From CAVRTM01 sp963696105 (GTDB lineage: Bacteria > Actinomycetota > Actinomycetes > Actinomycetales > Dermatophilaceae), in NCBI GenBank assembly GCA_963696105.1, contig CAVOIP010000005.1, positions 992,001-1,056,000 on the forward strand: a DNA stretch of 64,000 bases, in the 5' to 3' direction. The translations under genes and the position numbers were made by a program. Positions 33,238-41,802 of the stretch are shown one piece after another (the stretch's first letter is position 1; every line of letters begins with the position of its first letter). The notes beneath the pieces were generated by a model. That model saw only the letters and a list, made by a program, of their open reading frames with translations. It was not told where the DNA came from and made no database searches.

Positions 33238-34236
33238 TCAGCCGGGGTGGCGCAGACCGCGCAGCCACTCGCGGGCGTCGAGGAAGGCGCCGTCGTCGGT
33301 GCCCGGCCGGATCGCGACGGCCGTGCCGTCGGCCCGGGGGTAGGAGCCGAGGAACCGCACCTCGGCGCAGACCCGGCGCAGCCCCATCAGCGTCTCGCCG
33401 ACCCGTTCGTCGGCGACGTGGCCCTCGAAGTCGATCGAGAAGCAGTAGCGCCCGAGCGACTCCCCCGTCGGCCGCGACTCCAGCCGGCTCAGGTTCACCC
33501 CGCGCGCAGCGAACTGCTCGAGCAGCTCCAGCAGCCCGCCCGGGTGGTCGTCGCTCTGGAACAGCACGACGGTCGTCTTGTCGGCGCCGGTCGGCTCGGG
33601 CACGACCCCGGGCCGGGACACGAGGACGAACCGCGTCACCGCGCTGGCGTTGTCACCGATTCCCTCGGCCAGCACCGCCAGCCCGTGGTCCTGCGCGGCG
33701 ACCGGGGCGCACACCGCAGCGTCGTACGACGCGTCGCCGGCGGCCAGCCCGGCGGCGCCTGCCGCGGTGGACAGGGCCGGGACGTACGTCGCGGCCGGCA
33801 GGTGCCGCCCCATCCAGCCGCGGACCTGGGCCCAGGCGTGCGGGTGGGTGCCGACGGAGCGGATGGAGGCACGCGGCGTACCGGCCGGGGCGGCGAGGAC
33901 GAAGGTGATCGGCACGAGCACCTCCCCGACCACGACCAGCGGCTCACCGTTGGCCAGCGCGTCCAGCGTGGCGCTGACCCCGCCCTCGACGGAGTTCTCG
34001 ATCGGCACCATCGCCGCGTCCACGTCGCCGGCGCGCAGGGCCGCGAGCGCCGCGTCGACCGAGCCGATCGGCACGTGGTCGGCGCCGACGGCCGGTCGCC
34101 AGGAGCGCAGCGCCATCTCGGTGAAGGTGCCCTGCGGGCCGAGGTAGGCGTAGCGGGGAACCGCTCCGCCTCCGGTGGGGGCGCTGTCGTCGCGAGCCAC
34201 GGTCGGTGCCGTGGCCGGGCTGGGGCTCACGTCCAT
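33238..34236 (-). CDS. pheA: Prephenate dehydratase
   Basis: 332 aa enzyme making phenylpyruvate for phenylalanine synthesis. The PDT domain starts at YAYLGPQGTFTEMAL (residue about 29) and includes AAMVPIENSVEGGVSATLDA. The catalytic Thr/Phe region is NASAVTRFVLVSRPG. A C-terminal ACT domain follows, with KTTVVLFQSDDHPGGLLELL and LSRLESRPTGESLGRYCFSI, the phenylalanine-binding ESRP site. ATG 34236 is 6 nt after TACGCT, leaderless style; the frame to 34347 is not supported. Confidence 0.94.
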   Translation of the reverse strand: MDVSPSPATAPTVARDDSAPTGGGAVPRYAYLGPQGTFTEMALRSWRPAVGADHVPIGSVDAALAALRAGDVDAAMVPIENSVEGGVSATLDALANGEPLVVVGEVLVPITFVLAAPAGTPRASIRSVGTHPHAWAQVRGWMGRHLPAATYVPALSTAAGAAGLAAGDASYDAAVCAPVAAQDHGLAVLAEGIGDNASAVTRFVLVSRPGVVPEPTGADKTTVVLFQSDDHPGGLLELLEQFAARGVNLSRLESRPTGESLGRYCFSIDFEGHVADERVGETLMGLRRVCAEVRFLGSYPRADGTAVAIRPGTDDGAFLDAREWLRGLRHPG

Positions 34237-34279
34237 GCCGTCAGCGTATGGCTCGCTCGGTGGGGTGGTCGTGCCACGG

Positions 34280-34666
34280 TCAGTGACGCAGCTGGAACCA
34301 CACCGCCTTGCCCGTGCCGGGGCGCGTCTGAACCCCCCAGCGGTCACTGATCACGTCCACCAGCAGCATGCCGCGACCCGAGTCGTCCTCCGGACCTGCT
34401 GCGCGCTTCAGTGGGGTGTGGGCACTACCGTCCGTGACGGACACCAGCAGGCCTCGGCTGCCGTCACACTCCACCCGCACGTTCACGGGGGGCGTGCCGT
34501 GCAGGACGGCGTTGGTGGCGAGCTCGCTGACCAGCAGCTCGGCCTCGTCGAGGGTTCGGGCGTGGTGCGTGGAGCAGCCGGCACCACGCAGGAAGGCCCG
34601 CGCCGCTGCCGGTGCCTGCATCGTCGTGGGCAGGCGGATCTCGGCCGGCGGGGTTACTGCGCACAT
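34280..34666 (-). CDS. Anti-sigma-factor-type ATP-binding protein (RsbW-like HATPase)
   Basis: 128 aa GHKL-fold protein. The N-box is LLVSELATNAVLHGTPP (catalytic Asn 52), the G1 region SVTDGSAHTP, and the G2 region GRGMLLVDVISDRWGV. Streptomyces-type genomes carry many such stand-alone HATPase_c proteins, which act as anti-sigma serine kinases or signalling partners. No sigma or anti-anti-sigma gene is adjacent. ATG 34666 is the first sensible start; the upstream frame has low-complexity content. Confidence 0.82.
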   Translation of the reverse strand: MCAVTPPAEIRLPTTMQAPAAARAFLRGAGCSTHHARTLDEAELLVSELATNAVLHGTPPVNVRVECDGSRGLLVSVTDGSAHTPLKRAAGPEDDSGRGMLLVDVISDRWGVQTRPGTGKAVWFQLRH

Positions 34667-34773
34667 GGGATGAGCCGTTCGTGTAGGGAAGTCCGCGGGC
34701 GAGAGGACGACCGCCGTGGTGGGCGTGCTGCGAGGGCGGTCACCGGGTGATCCTGCACCATCGGTCACCGTGT

Positions 34774-35934
34774 TCACCCGAGGAGGCGCCGGACGACCTC
34801 CTCGGGCAGCCGGTCGGTGCCGCTCAGCGGCCGGGCGGCCGCCGTCGCCACCGCGTCGTCCGGGGGCAGGCCGCCGTCGGTGGCCAGGACCTGGACCGCA
34901 TGCGCCTGCGGCAGCAGGTCGAGCCAGCGGCACACCCCGGCGGCCCGGTCCGGCGGCGGCACGGCGCCGTGCACCCGCAGCCGTGCGAGGCCGCCATCGG
35001 GGAACACGTCGAGCCGCACGTGGGTGACCGGCGTCGCCTCGGCGACCCGGAACTGGTGGCGGGTGTCCGGCTGCAGCCGGGTCCGCGGCACCAGCTCCAC
35101 CCAGTCGCCGGAGCGGGACAGGTCGTGGGAGCGCGCGTCGATGCCCCGCAGTGAGGCCCAGCCGGCGGCGTTGCCGACGAAGTAGGAGGTGTCGACCTCG
35201 ACCCGCTCGACCCGGCCGGGCGCGCCGAGGCGGACCGAGACGTGGTCGTTGCCGCCGTCACGGCGGCGGGCGTTCTCCCAGCCGTCACCCATGGTGCGCG
35301 CCCGGCCGGGCAGCAGGATGTTGCGCGGGGAGGAGTAGAACCGGTTGGAGCACTCGACGACGTCGCCGCCGTGCTCGAGCGCGGCGAGGTCGAAGCTGCT
35401 CCCGAGGAAGCGCGGGTCGGGCACCGGCTCGCCGTGCACCCGGAACCGGGCCACACCACCGTCGGGATAGATCGTCAGCCGCACGTGCGTGAACCGGCGC
35501 CCGTCGCCGACCGGGAACGGGTTGGCCGTGTCGCCGTGGAGCGGCGAGCGCTCCACCAGGGTCACCCAGTCCGCGCGGGCGAGCTCGTCGGGCGCGGGGT
35601 GGCCCTCGATGCTCGCGGCCTCGACGGAGGCATACGGCGGGTAGTTGCCGCGGAACCAGGCCGTGTCGACGACCACGCCGCGGACGACCCCGGCCACGCC
35701 GAGCCGGACGACGGCGTGGTCGGAGCCGGGCTCCCGGCGCCGCCGCGTCTCCCAGCCGTCGTAGATCTTGCCCTTGTGGCCGAAGTCCTCGGGCGAGAAG
35801 ACGGCGGCCTCGGGCCGGATGAGGTTCTCCCGCTCGGCGAACAGCTCGTCGTTGGCGTAGACCACGCTGCCGGCCAGCGCCCGTGAGGCCAGGTCTGGCA
35901 GCGCGGTGAAGTCGTCACCGCTGGAGGTGGTCAT
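34774..35934 (-). CDS. alc: Allantoicase
   Basis: 386 aa, converting allantoate to ureidoglycolate and urea. Two homologous jelly-roll halves are visible: FGHKGKIYDGWETRRRREPG with VRLGVAGVVRGVVVDTAWFR, and TMGDGWENARRRDGGNDHVS with VRLGAPGRVERVEVDTSYFV. Allantoicases are usually about 330-350 aa; here some 50 extra C-terminal residues (from CRWLDLLPQAHAV) form a helical tail of unknown role. ATG 35934 overlaps the allB stop by 4 bp. It is the last gene of glxK-allB-alc. Confidence 0.92.
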   Translation of the reverse strand: MTTSSGDDFTALPDLASRALAGSVVYANDELFAERENLIRPEAAVFSPEDFGHKGKIYDGWETRRRREPGSDHAVVRLGVAGVVRGVVVDTAWFRGNYPPYASVEAASIEGHPAPDELARADWVTLVERSPLHGDTANPFPVGDGRRFTHVRLTIYPDGGVARFRVHGEPVPDPRFLGSSFDLAALEHGGDVVECSNRFYSSPRNILLPGRARTMGDGWENARRRDGGNDHVSVRLGAPGRVERVEVDTSYFVGNAAGWASLRGIDARSHDLSRSGDWVELVPRTRLQPDTRHQFRVAEATPVTHVRLDVFPDGGLARLRVHGAVPPPDRAAGVCRWLDLLPQAHAVQVLATDGGLPPDDAVATAAARPLSGTDRLPEEVVRRLLG

Positions 35935-37280
35935 GGCGCTCCTCGGCTCAGGAGCCGCCCGCGCGGCTCGTCGTGCAGGTCGACCCGGCGCCCGGCGAGC
36001 CAGGTCTGGCGGACGACACCCCGCAGGGTGCGGCCGGCGTACGCGGTGACCGGGTTCTTGTGGTGCAGCCGGGCGGGGTCCACCACGAACGTCTCGTCCG
36101 GCGCGACGACGGCCAGGTCGGCCGCGCACCCGACGGCGATCCGGCCCTTGCCCGGGAGCCCGGCCTGGCGGGCGGGGTGCTCGGCCATCCACCGGGCCAC
36201 GTCGGTCAGGCCGTGGCCGCGCTCGCGGGCCTGGGTCCACACCGCCGCCAGGCCGAGCTGCAGCGAGGCGATCCCGCCCCACGCCATGCCGAAGTCGCCG
36301 GTGTCCAGCCGCTTGAGGTCGGCCGTGCACGGCGAGTGGTCGGTGACCACGCAGTCGAGCACGCCCTCGGCCAGGCCGGCCCACAGCTGCTCGCGGTTGG
36401 CCGCCTCGCGGATCGGCGGGCAGCACTTGAGCGGCGTCGCCCCGTCGGGGATGTCCTCGGCGTCGAAGGTCAGGTAGTGCGGGCACGTCTCGACCGTCAG
36501 CCTCACCCCGTCCCGCCGTGCCGACGCGAGCATCGGCAGGACGTCGGCGCTGGACAGGTGCAGCACGTGCACCCGCGCCCCGGTGCGGCGGGCCAGCTCG
36601 ACCACCCGGGCCACCGCGAGGTTCTCCGCGCCGCGCGGGCGGGACCGCAGGAAGTCGCCGTACGCCGGGCCGCTCGGGGCGACGGCGTGCCCGATGGTGT
36701 CGGCGTCCTCGGCGTGGACCACCATGAGGGAGTCGAGCGAGGCCACCTCGCGCAGCGCCGCCTCGAGCTCGTCGGCGCCCAGCGGCGGGAACTCCGGGAC
36801 GCCGGAGTCGACCAGGAAGCACTTGAAGCCGGACACGCCCGCCTCGTGCAGCCCCCGCAGCTCCGCCAGGTTGCCGGGGACCGCGCCGCCCCAGAAGGCC
36901 ACGTCGACGTACGCCTGACCGGCCGCGGCGGCCCGCTTGACGTGCAGGTTCGCCGCGGTGGTCGTGGGCGGGACGCTGTTGAGCGGCATGTCGACGATCG
37001 TGGTGACGCCGCCGGCGGCCGCGGCCCGGGTCGCGCTGGCGAAGCCCTCCCACGGGGTGCGGCCGGGCTCGTTGACGTGCACGTGGCTGTCGACCAGTCC
37101 CGGCATCAGCACCACGTCCTCGTCGAGCTCGACCACCTCGGCGGCGCCCAGCGCGGCGTCGTACGGCTCGACCGCGACGATGCGCCCGCCGGCGACGGCG
37201 ACGGTGCGCGGCGCCTCGACGCCGCCACTGACCACCCGCCGTGCGCGCAGGACCAGGTCCAGCCCGCCGCCGCCGCTCAT
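35931..37280 (-). CDS. allB: Allantoinase
   Basis: 449 aa cyclic amidohydrolase opening the hydantoin ring of allantoin to allantoate. The binuclear metal site is seen in LVDSHVHVNEPGRTPWEG. The carboxylated Lys lies in GVSGFKCFLVDSG, with further His in VVHAEDAD and HVLHLSSADV and Asp in VVTDHSPC. Its start overlaps the glxK stop and its stop overlaps alc, so the three proteins are made together. Regulation is likely by an AllR-type repressor, but I see no matching operator before glxK. Confidence 0.94.
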   Translation of the reverse strand: MSGGGGLDLVLRARRVVSGGVEAPRTVAVAGGRIVAVEPYDAALGAAEVVELDEDVVLMPGLVDSHVHVNEPGRTPWEGFASATRAAAAGGVTTIVDMPLNSVPPTTTAANLHVKRAAAAGQAYVDVAFWGGAVPGNLAELRGLHEAGVSGFKCFLVDSGVPEFPPLGADELEAALREVASLDSLMVVHAEDADTIGHAVAPSGPAYGDFLRSRPRGAENLAVARVVELARRTGARVHVLHLSSADVLPMLASARRDGVRLTVETCPHYLTFDAEDIPDGATPLKCCPPIREAANREQLWAGLAEGVLDCVVTDHSPCTADLKRLDTGDFGMAWGGIASLQLGLAAVWTQARERGHGLTDVARWMAEHPARQAGLPGKGRIAVGCAADLAVVAPDETFVVDPARLHHKNPVTAYAGRTLRGVVRQTWLAGRRVDLHDEPRGRLLSRGAP

Positions 37281-38398
37281 CCGAGGTGCTCGCGGGCGAT
37301 GCGGGCGCCGATCCGCTCGAGCAGCGGCCCGGGCCGCTCCAGGCACTCCGCCAGGTCGTCGGACTCGGCCGTGAGCGGGTACGCTGCCGCGAACCCGGCC
37401 GCGGCCAGCTGCCCGGGGTCGAGGGCCAGCCGACCGCACACGGCCACCACGGGTACGCCGGCTGTGGTCGCCGCCGCCGCCACCCCCGCGGGGGCCTTGC
37501 CGTGCAGGGTCTGGCGGTCCAGGCTGCCCTCCCCGGTGACCACGAGGCGCGCCCCCGCCAGCGCGCGGTGGAAGCCGGTCAGCTCCAGGAGCAGCTCGAT
37601 GCCCGGGCGCAGCGTGGCGCCGAGCACGGCCAGCGCGGCGAAGCCCACCCCGCCGGCGGCGCCGGCCCCGGGCTCCCCCGACCGGTCGGCACCGGTCTCG
37701 CCGGCCACCAGCTCGGCCCAGCGGGTCAGCCCGGCCTCGAGCAGGGCGACGTCGCCGGGGTCCGCGCCCTTCTGCGGCGCATAGACCGCCGCCGCGCCGC
37801 GCTCGCCGAGCAGCGGGTTGTCCACGTCGCCGGCGACGACGACCTCGACGCCGGCGAGTCCCGGGTGCAGCCCCGAGAGGTCCAGGGCCGCGGCGCCCTC
37901 GAGCGCCGCGCCACCGGGCCCCACCTCGGACCCGCCCTCGTCCAGGATCCTGGCGCCGAGGGCCTGCAGCAGCCCGGCACCGCCGTCGGTGCACGCGCTG
38001 CCGCCGATGCCCAGGACCAGCCGGCGGCAGCCGGCGCCGATCGCGGCCACCATCAGCTCGCCGGTGCCGCGGCTGCCGGCCGTCAGCGGGGCCGGCACGC
38101 CGCCCGGGAGCAGGCTCAGCCCGGAGGCCTCGGCCAGCTCGACGACGGCGGTGTCACCCTGCCGGGCGTACGCCGCCGGCACCGGCTCGCCGGTCGGTCC
38201 GCTGACGGTGACCGCCACGCGGTCGAACCCCGCGGCGACGGCTGCGGCGAGCGTGCCCTCGCCGCCGTCGGCGACGGGCAGCGCGAGGACGTCCAGGTCG
38301 GGGCGCGCCCCCACGAGGCCCGCGCTGACGGCCTCGGCCACCTGCGCGGCCGTCAGCGTCCCCTTGAAGGAGTCAGGCGCGACGAGCACGGCGGGCAT
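37277..38398 (-). CDS. glxK: Glycerate kinase
   Basis: 373 aa GlxK/GarK-type kinase that phosphorylates glycerate, the product of the glyoxylate carboligase route. The motifs APDSFKGTLTAAQVAEAVSA (residues 7-26), PVADGGEGT, GIGGSACTDGGAGLLQALGA and VTGEGSLDRQTLHGKAPAGV are all present. It is the first gene of glxK-allB-alc, linking allantoin breakdown to glyoxylate assimilation. ATG 38398 has no clear ribosome-binding site. Confidence 0.92.
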   Translation of the reverse strand: MPAVLVAPDSFKGTLTAAQVAEAVSAGLVGARPDLDVLALPVADGGEGTLAAAVAAGFDRVAVTVSGPTGEPVPAAYARQGDTAVVELAEASGLSLLPGGVPAPLTAGSRGTGELMVAAIGAGCRRLVLGIGGSACTDGGAGLLQALGARILDEGGSEVGPGGAALEGAAALDLSGLHPGLAGVEVVVAGDVDNPLLGERGAAAVYAPQKGADPGDVALLEAGLTRWAELVAGETGADRSGEPGAGAAGGVGFAALAVLGATLRPGIELLLELTGFHRALAGARLVVTGEGSLDRQTLHGKAPAGVAAAATTAGVPVVAVCGRLALDPGQLAAAGFAAAYPLTAESDDLAECLERPGPLLERIGARIAREHLG

Positions 38399-38439
38399 GG
38401 GCGCCAGTCAAGCACCCGCGCCGCCACCTGCGTGCTGGG

Positions 38440-39210
38440 TCAGCCGGAGACGGCGACGATCTTGAAGGCCGCGCCGGTCGGGTCGGCCACCTTGGCCATC
38501 CGGCCGTGCGGGGTGTCCACCGCCGGCTCCAGCACCGCGCCGCCGAGCCGCTCGACCAGCTCGAGTGAGGCGTCGGCGTCCTCGACGCCGAAGTAGACCT
38601 CCCAGAAGGAGGGCGTGCCCTCGGGTAGCTCCGCGCTGGCGTCCATGATGCCGGCGTGCTGCTCCTCGCCCTCGGTCATCGTCGTGTAGCGGAACTCGTC
38701 GGTGTCGCTGACCGCCGAGGTGTGCCAGCCGAAGACCCGTTGGTAGAACGCCACCGCGCCGGCGTGGTCGCGGGTGTGCACCTCGTGCCACACGGGTGTG
38801 CCGGCCCGGCCGTGCGCCTCGTAGCCCCGGTGCCGCCCCGGCTGCCACACGCCCACGGCGCCACCGGAGGGGTCGGCCAGCACGGCCATGGCCCCCAGGT
38901 CCATCACCGCCATCGGCTCGAGCATCACCTGCCCGCCCGCCTCGGAGGCCGCGGCGGCGGTGGCCTTGGCGTCGGCGCTCGACAGGTAGGTCATCCAGAA
39001 GTCGGGGTAGCCGGCGTCGGGCTGCTTGCGCATCAGGCCCGCCACGAGCGCGCCGTCCAGGGAGAAGTTGTGGTAGTGCCCGTAGTCCTCACCGGCGTCC
39101 TCCGCGGTCCAGCCGAACAGCTCGCCGTAGAACCGCACGGCGCGGTCGAGGTCGGAGGTGTTGAGGTCGATCCAGCACGGTGCTCCCAGCGGGGCGGGGT
39201 TGTCAGCCAT
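38440..39210 (-). CDS. Two-domain VOC-family protein
   Basis: 256 aa with two VOC domains beginning GAPCWIDLNTSDLDRAVRFY (residues 9-28) and GTPVWHEVHTRDHAGAVAFY (about 136-155). It is built like the protein at 20317 but without its repetitive tail. The second domain ends in GRMAKVADPTGAAFKIV. The ligand is unknown; tandem domains form one intramolecular site pair. ATG 39210 has AAGGAG about 10 nt upstream. It is separated by 41 bp from glxK on the same strand. Confidence 0.85.
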   Translation of the reverse strand: MADNPAPLGAPCWIDLNTSDLDRAVRFYGELFGWTAEDAGEDYGHYHNFSLDGALVAGLMRKQPDAGYPDFWMTYLSSADAKATAAAASEAGGQVMLEPMAVMDLGAMAVLADPSGGAVGVWQPGRHRGYEAHGRAGTPVWHEVHTRDHAGAVAFYQRVFGWHTSAVSDTDEFRYTTMTEGEEQHAGIMDASAELPEGTPSFWEVYFGVEDADASLELVERLGGAVLEPAVDTPHGRMAKVADPTGAAFKIVAVSG

Positions 39211-39283
39211 CGCAGCACGTCTCCTTCGGAACGGGGCGACCCGTCCGGGTCGTCGGGGGGTAGACCGCGGGCCCTCGGGGAAC

Positions 39284-40213
39284 TCATCGGTGCCGGGCCG
39301 GGCGCTCCCTGGCGGGCACGGGAATGCGATCCAGGTCACCGGCGAGGACGACGTCGCCGTGCTCCGCGCTGGCCTCCTGCAGCAGCGGCGCCAGGTCGGC
39401 GTAGCGCTGCGAGAAGTGCGTGAGGACCAGCCGCCGGGCATGTCCGCCGGCGGCGATCCGGCCGGCGTCGCGCGCCGTCAGGTGCCCGTACGCCGCGGCC
39501 AGCTCACCGTCGGCCGACGCGTACGTCGCCTCGCACACGAGCAGGTCCGCGCGCTGGGCCAGCCACCGGGCGGCGTCGCACATGGCGGTGTCCATGACGA
39601 ACGCGAACCGCTGCCCGGTGCGCACCCGGCTCACGTCCGCGACGTCGACCCGCCCCCGGTCGGTGACCAGCCACCCCTCCCGCAGCAGCCGGCCGACGTC
39701 CGGGCCCGCCACGCCCCGCTCGGCGAGCAGCTCGGGCACCATCGTCCGGCCGTCGGCCTCGACCAGCCGGTAGCCGACCGTCGGCAGCCCGTGCTCGAGC
39801 GCGGCGGACTCCAGCGTCAGGTTTCCCCACGTCAGGATGGGTCCGTCGTCCGAGATGGGGTACGGCACCACCTCGAGCCGGTCGGCGTACGACGACGCGC
39901 GGCGCAGGCGGGCGACGTACTCCCCCGCGCCGCGCGGGTAGATCAGGGGGACGGGGCGGTCGATGCCGTCCAGGGACATGCGCTGCAGCACCCCGGGCAG
40001 GCCCAGGCAGTGGTCGCCGTGGGCGTGGGTGATGCAGATAGCGGTGATCGCCGAGGCCGGTACGCCGGCCAGGATCATCTGGCGCTGCGTGCCCTCGCCC
40101 GGGTCGAACAGGATGCCCTCGGCGTCCCAGCGCAGCAGGTAGCCGTTGTGGTTGCGCGAGCGGGTCGGGACCTGGGACGCGGTCCCGAGCACCACCAGCT
40201 CGCGCGCTGACAC
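39284..40213 (-). CDS. rnz: Ribonuclease Z-like MBL-fold endonuclease
   Basis: 309 aa. The zinc-binding motif ITHAHGDHCLGLPG (H63, H65, D67, H68) is complete. The tRNase Z exosite region is replaced by a short arm. VLGTASQVPTRSRNHNGYLL and the C-terminal VLTHFSQRYAD support RNase Z, which cuts tRNA 3' trailers. GTG 40213 follows TACGGT by 6 nt (leaderless), whereas longer frames lack signal. It is divergent from DUF503. Confidence 0.9.
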   Translation of the reverse strand: MSARELVVLGTASQVPTRSRNHNGYLLRWDAEGILFDPGEGTQRQMILAGVPASAITAICITHAHGDHCLGLPGVLQRMSLDGIDRPVPLIYPRGAGEYVARLRRASSYADRLEVVPYPISDDGPILTWGNLTLESAALEHGLPTVGYRLVEADGRTMVPELLAERGVAGPDVGRLLREGWLVTDRGRVDVADVSRVRTGQRFAFVMDTAMCDAARWLAQRADLLVCEATYASADGELAAAYGHLTARDAGRIAAGGHARRLVLTHFSQRYADLAPLLQEASAEHGDVVLAGDLDRIPVPARERPARHR

Positions 40214-40285
40214 CTGCTGACCGTAGCGGGCGGCCCGCCGTACGGAGGCGGCTTTTGCCGGCGCGGGGTCTGCGAAGGTGGGCGC

Positions 40286-40582
40286 ATGTGGATCGGGTGG
40301 CTGGAGCTGGACCTGCTGCTGGGCGACGTGCACTCCCTGAAGGAGAAGCGCTCGCTCGTGCGGCCGCTGATCGCCGGCATCCGGCGGCACCACGAGGTGA
40401 GCGTGGCCGAGGTGGACCACCTCGACCTGCACCGGCGTTCGGGCGTGGGCGTCGGCGTCGTCTCCTCCAGCCGGGCCCACGTGGTGGAGGTCCTGGACGC
40501 CGTGGAGGACTACGTGGCGGCGCGCCCGGAGGTGGACCTGGTCTCCGCCCGTCGCGGGCTGCGCACCAGCGACGACGACTGA
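40286..40582 (+). CDS. DUF503-family protein
   Basis: 98 aa. MWIGWLELDLLLGDVHSLKE is the family opening, followed by KRSLVRPLIAGIRRHHEVSV and HVVEVLDAVEDYVAARPEV, a small alpha/beta fold. DUF503 genes are often near nusA-infB-rbfA (ylxP), but this copy is not. Function is unknown. ATG 40286 lies 6 nt after GAAGGT (40274-40279), with no ribosome-binding site. Confidence 0.85.
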   Translation: MWIGWLELDLLLGDVHSLKEKRSLVRPLIAGIRRHHEVSVAEVDHLDLHRRSGVGVGVVSSSRAHVVEVLDAVEDYVAARPEVDLVSARRGLRTSDDD

Positions 40583-40687
40583 CCCGGCGCCCGGGCCCGC
40601 TGGACAGCCGGCCGTGGTGGGAGTCGAATGAGCCCCACGAGCCGCGCCGTCCGGTCCGGCCGAGCAGGTCGACGATGGGGAGCACCC

Positions 40688-40909
40688 GTGTCAGATCACG
40701 TCTATCGCGTCATCGAGGTCGTCGGCTCGTCCGAGACGAGCGTGGACGACGCCATCCGCGGCGCCGTCTCGCGCGTGGCGGCCACCACGCGCGAGCTGGA
40801 CTGGTTCGAGGTCAGCCAGATCCGCGGCCACATCGAGGACGGCGAGGTCGCCCACATCCAGGTCGGCCTCAAGGTCGGCTTCCGCATCGAGGACACCGGC
40901 ACCAGCTGA
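40688..40909 (+). CDS. Dodecin-family flavin-binding protein
   Basis: 73 aa. YRVIEVVGSSETSVDDAIRG, LDWFEVSQIRGHIEDGEVAH (with the flavin-sandwiching Trp) and VGLKVGFRIED match dodecin, a dodecameric flavin or CoA storage protein. GTG 40688 is chosen because homology begins there and GGGGAG lies about 7 nt upstream; the longer frame from 40628 has no support. It stands alone between DUF503 and a repeat-rich gap. Confidence 0.88.
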   Translation: MSDHVYRVIEVVGSSETSVDDAIRGAVSRVAATTRELDWFEVSQIRGHIEDGEVAHIQVGLKVGFRIEDTGTS

Positions 40910-41002
40910 GCCCTCCGCCGCACGCCATCGCGCCGATCGCCCAGGGCCCATCCCTCCCCAGCGTGCCTCCCCAGCGTCCCTCCCCGGCGCCGCTCCCCGC
41001 GT

Positions 41003-41139
41003 GCCCCGCCGCACTTCGTGCTCGTTCTTCGGGGAATCGCGCCTTCGTGCGCCCACGTTCGCCGACCGGGCGGCACGAAGTGGGGCGGGTGGGCCCACGA
41101 AGTGGGGCGGGTGGGGCCACGAAGTGGGGCGGGTGGGCC
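41003..41139. repeat. 22-bp tandem array with inverted partner
   Basis: CACGAAGTGGGGCGGGTGGG plus two bases is repeated three times (41074-41095, 41096-41117, 41118-41139). Upstream, CCCCGCCGCACTTCGTGC (about 41004-41021) is nearly its inverted complement, so a large stem-loop can form. The CCGCCGCACTTYGTGC motif is shared with the repeat at 20059. The 328-bp gap between dodecin and LURP genes holds nothing else I can identify. Confidence 0.85.
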
Positions 41140-41237
41140 GGCGGCACGAGCACCTCACCCCCTGTGGAGGAGGCGCGGGCGCCCCGGCGCCAGCAGGCTG
41201 GCCCCGTCACGCTGGGCAGCACGGCGGAGGAGACGAG

Positions 41238-41780
41238 ATGGGTCTGCGCAAGCGGCACGACGAGCGCGAGGTGTTCGGGCGGGGAGGAACGGCCGTGCGC
41301 TACCAGATGCGCCAGCGGCTGCTCTCCATCGGCGACGACTACTGGATCGAGGACGAGGCCGGCAACCACGTGTTCCGGGTCGACGGCAAGGCGATGCGGC
41401 TGCGCACGACGATGTACTTCGAGGACGCCGACGGGCAGCGGAGGTGCCGCATCCAGAAGCGGGCGATGCACCTGCGCGACACCATGGAGATCGAGGACCC
41501 CGACGGCAACCGCATCGCCATGGTGCACAAGAAGCTGATCACGCCGCTGCGGGAGCGGTGGAAGGTCGAGGTCGAGCACGGCGAAGACCTCGAGGTGAAG
41601 GGCAACATCGTCAACCACGAGTACGAGATCGACCAGGACGGCCACAAGGTCGCCGAGGTCTCCAAGCAGTGGTTCCGGCTGCGGGACTCCTACGGCGTCG
41701 AGATCCACCCCGAGCAGGACGCCCTGCTCCTGCTCGCCATCACCGTCGCCATCGACTCCATGGCCCACCCCGCCAGGTAG
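41238..41780 (+). CDS. LURP-one-related (Tubby-like fold) protein
   Basis: 180 aa. A series of beta-hairpins such as YQMRQRLLSIGDDYWIEDEA, HVFRVDGKAMRLRTTMYFED and VKGNIVNHEYEIDQDGHKVA is typical of the LOR/DUF567 family, with a C-terminal hydrophobic helix (DALLLLAITVAIDSMAH). The Tubby-like barrel suggests lipid or membrane association; function is unknown. ATG 41238 has GGAGGAG 6 nt upstream. Confidence 0.85.
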   Translation: MGLRKRHDEREVFGRGGTAVRYQMRQRLLSIGDDYWIEDEAGNHVFRVDGKAMRLRTTMYFEDADGQRRCRIQKRAMHLRDTMEIEDPDGNRIAMVHKKLITPLRERWKVEVEHGEDLEVKGNIVNHEYEIDQDGHKVAEVSKQWFRLRDSYGVEIHPEQDALLLLAITVAIDSMAHPAR

Positions 41781-41802
41781 GGCACCGACCGCACGGACCC
41801 GG

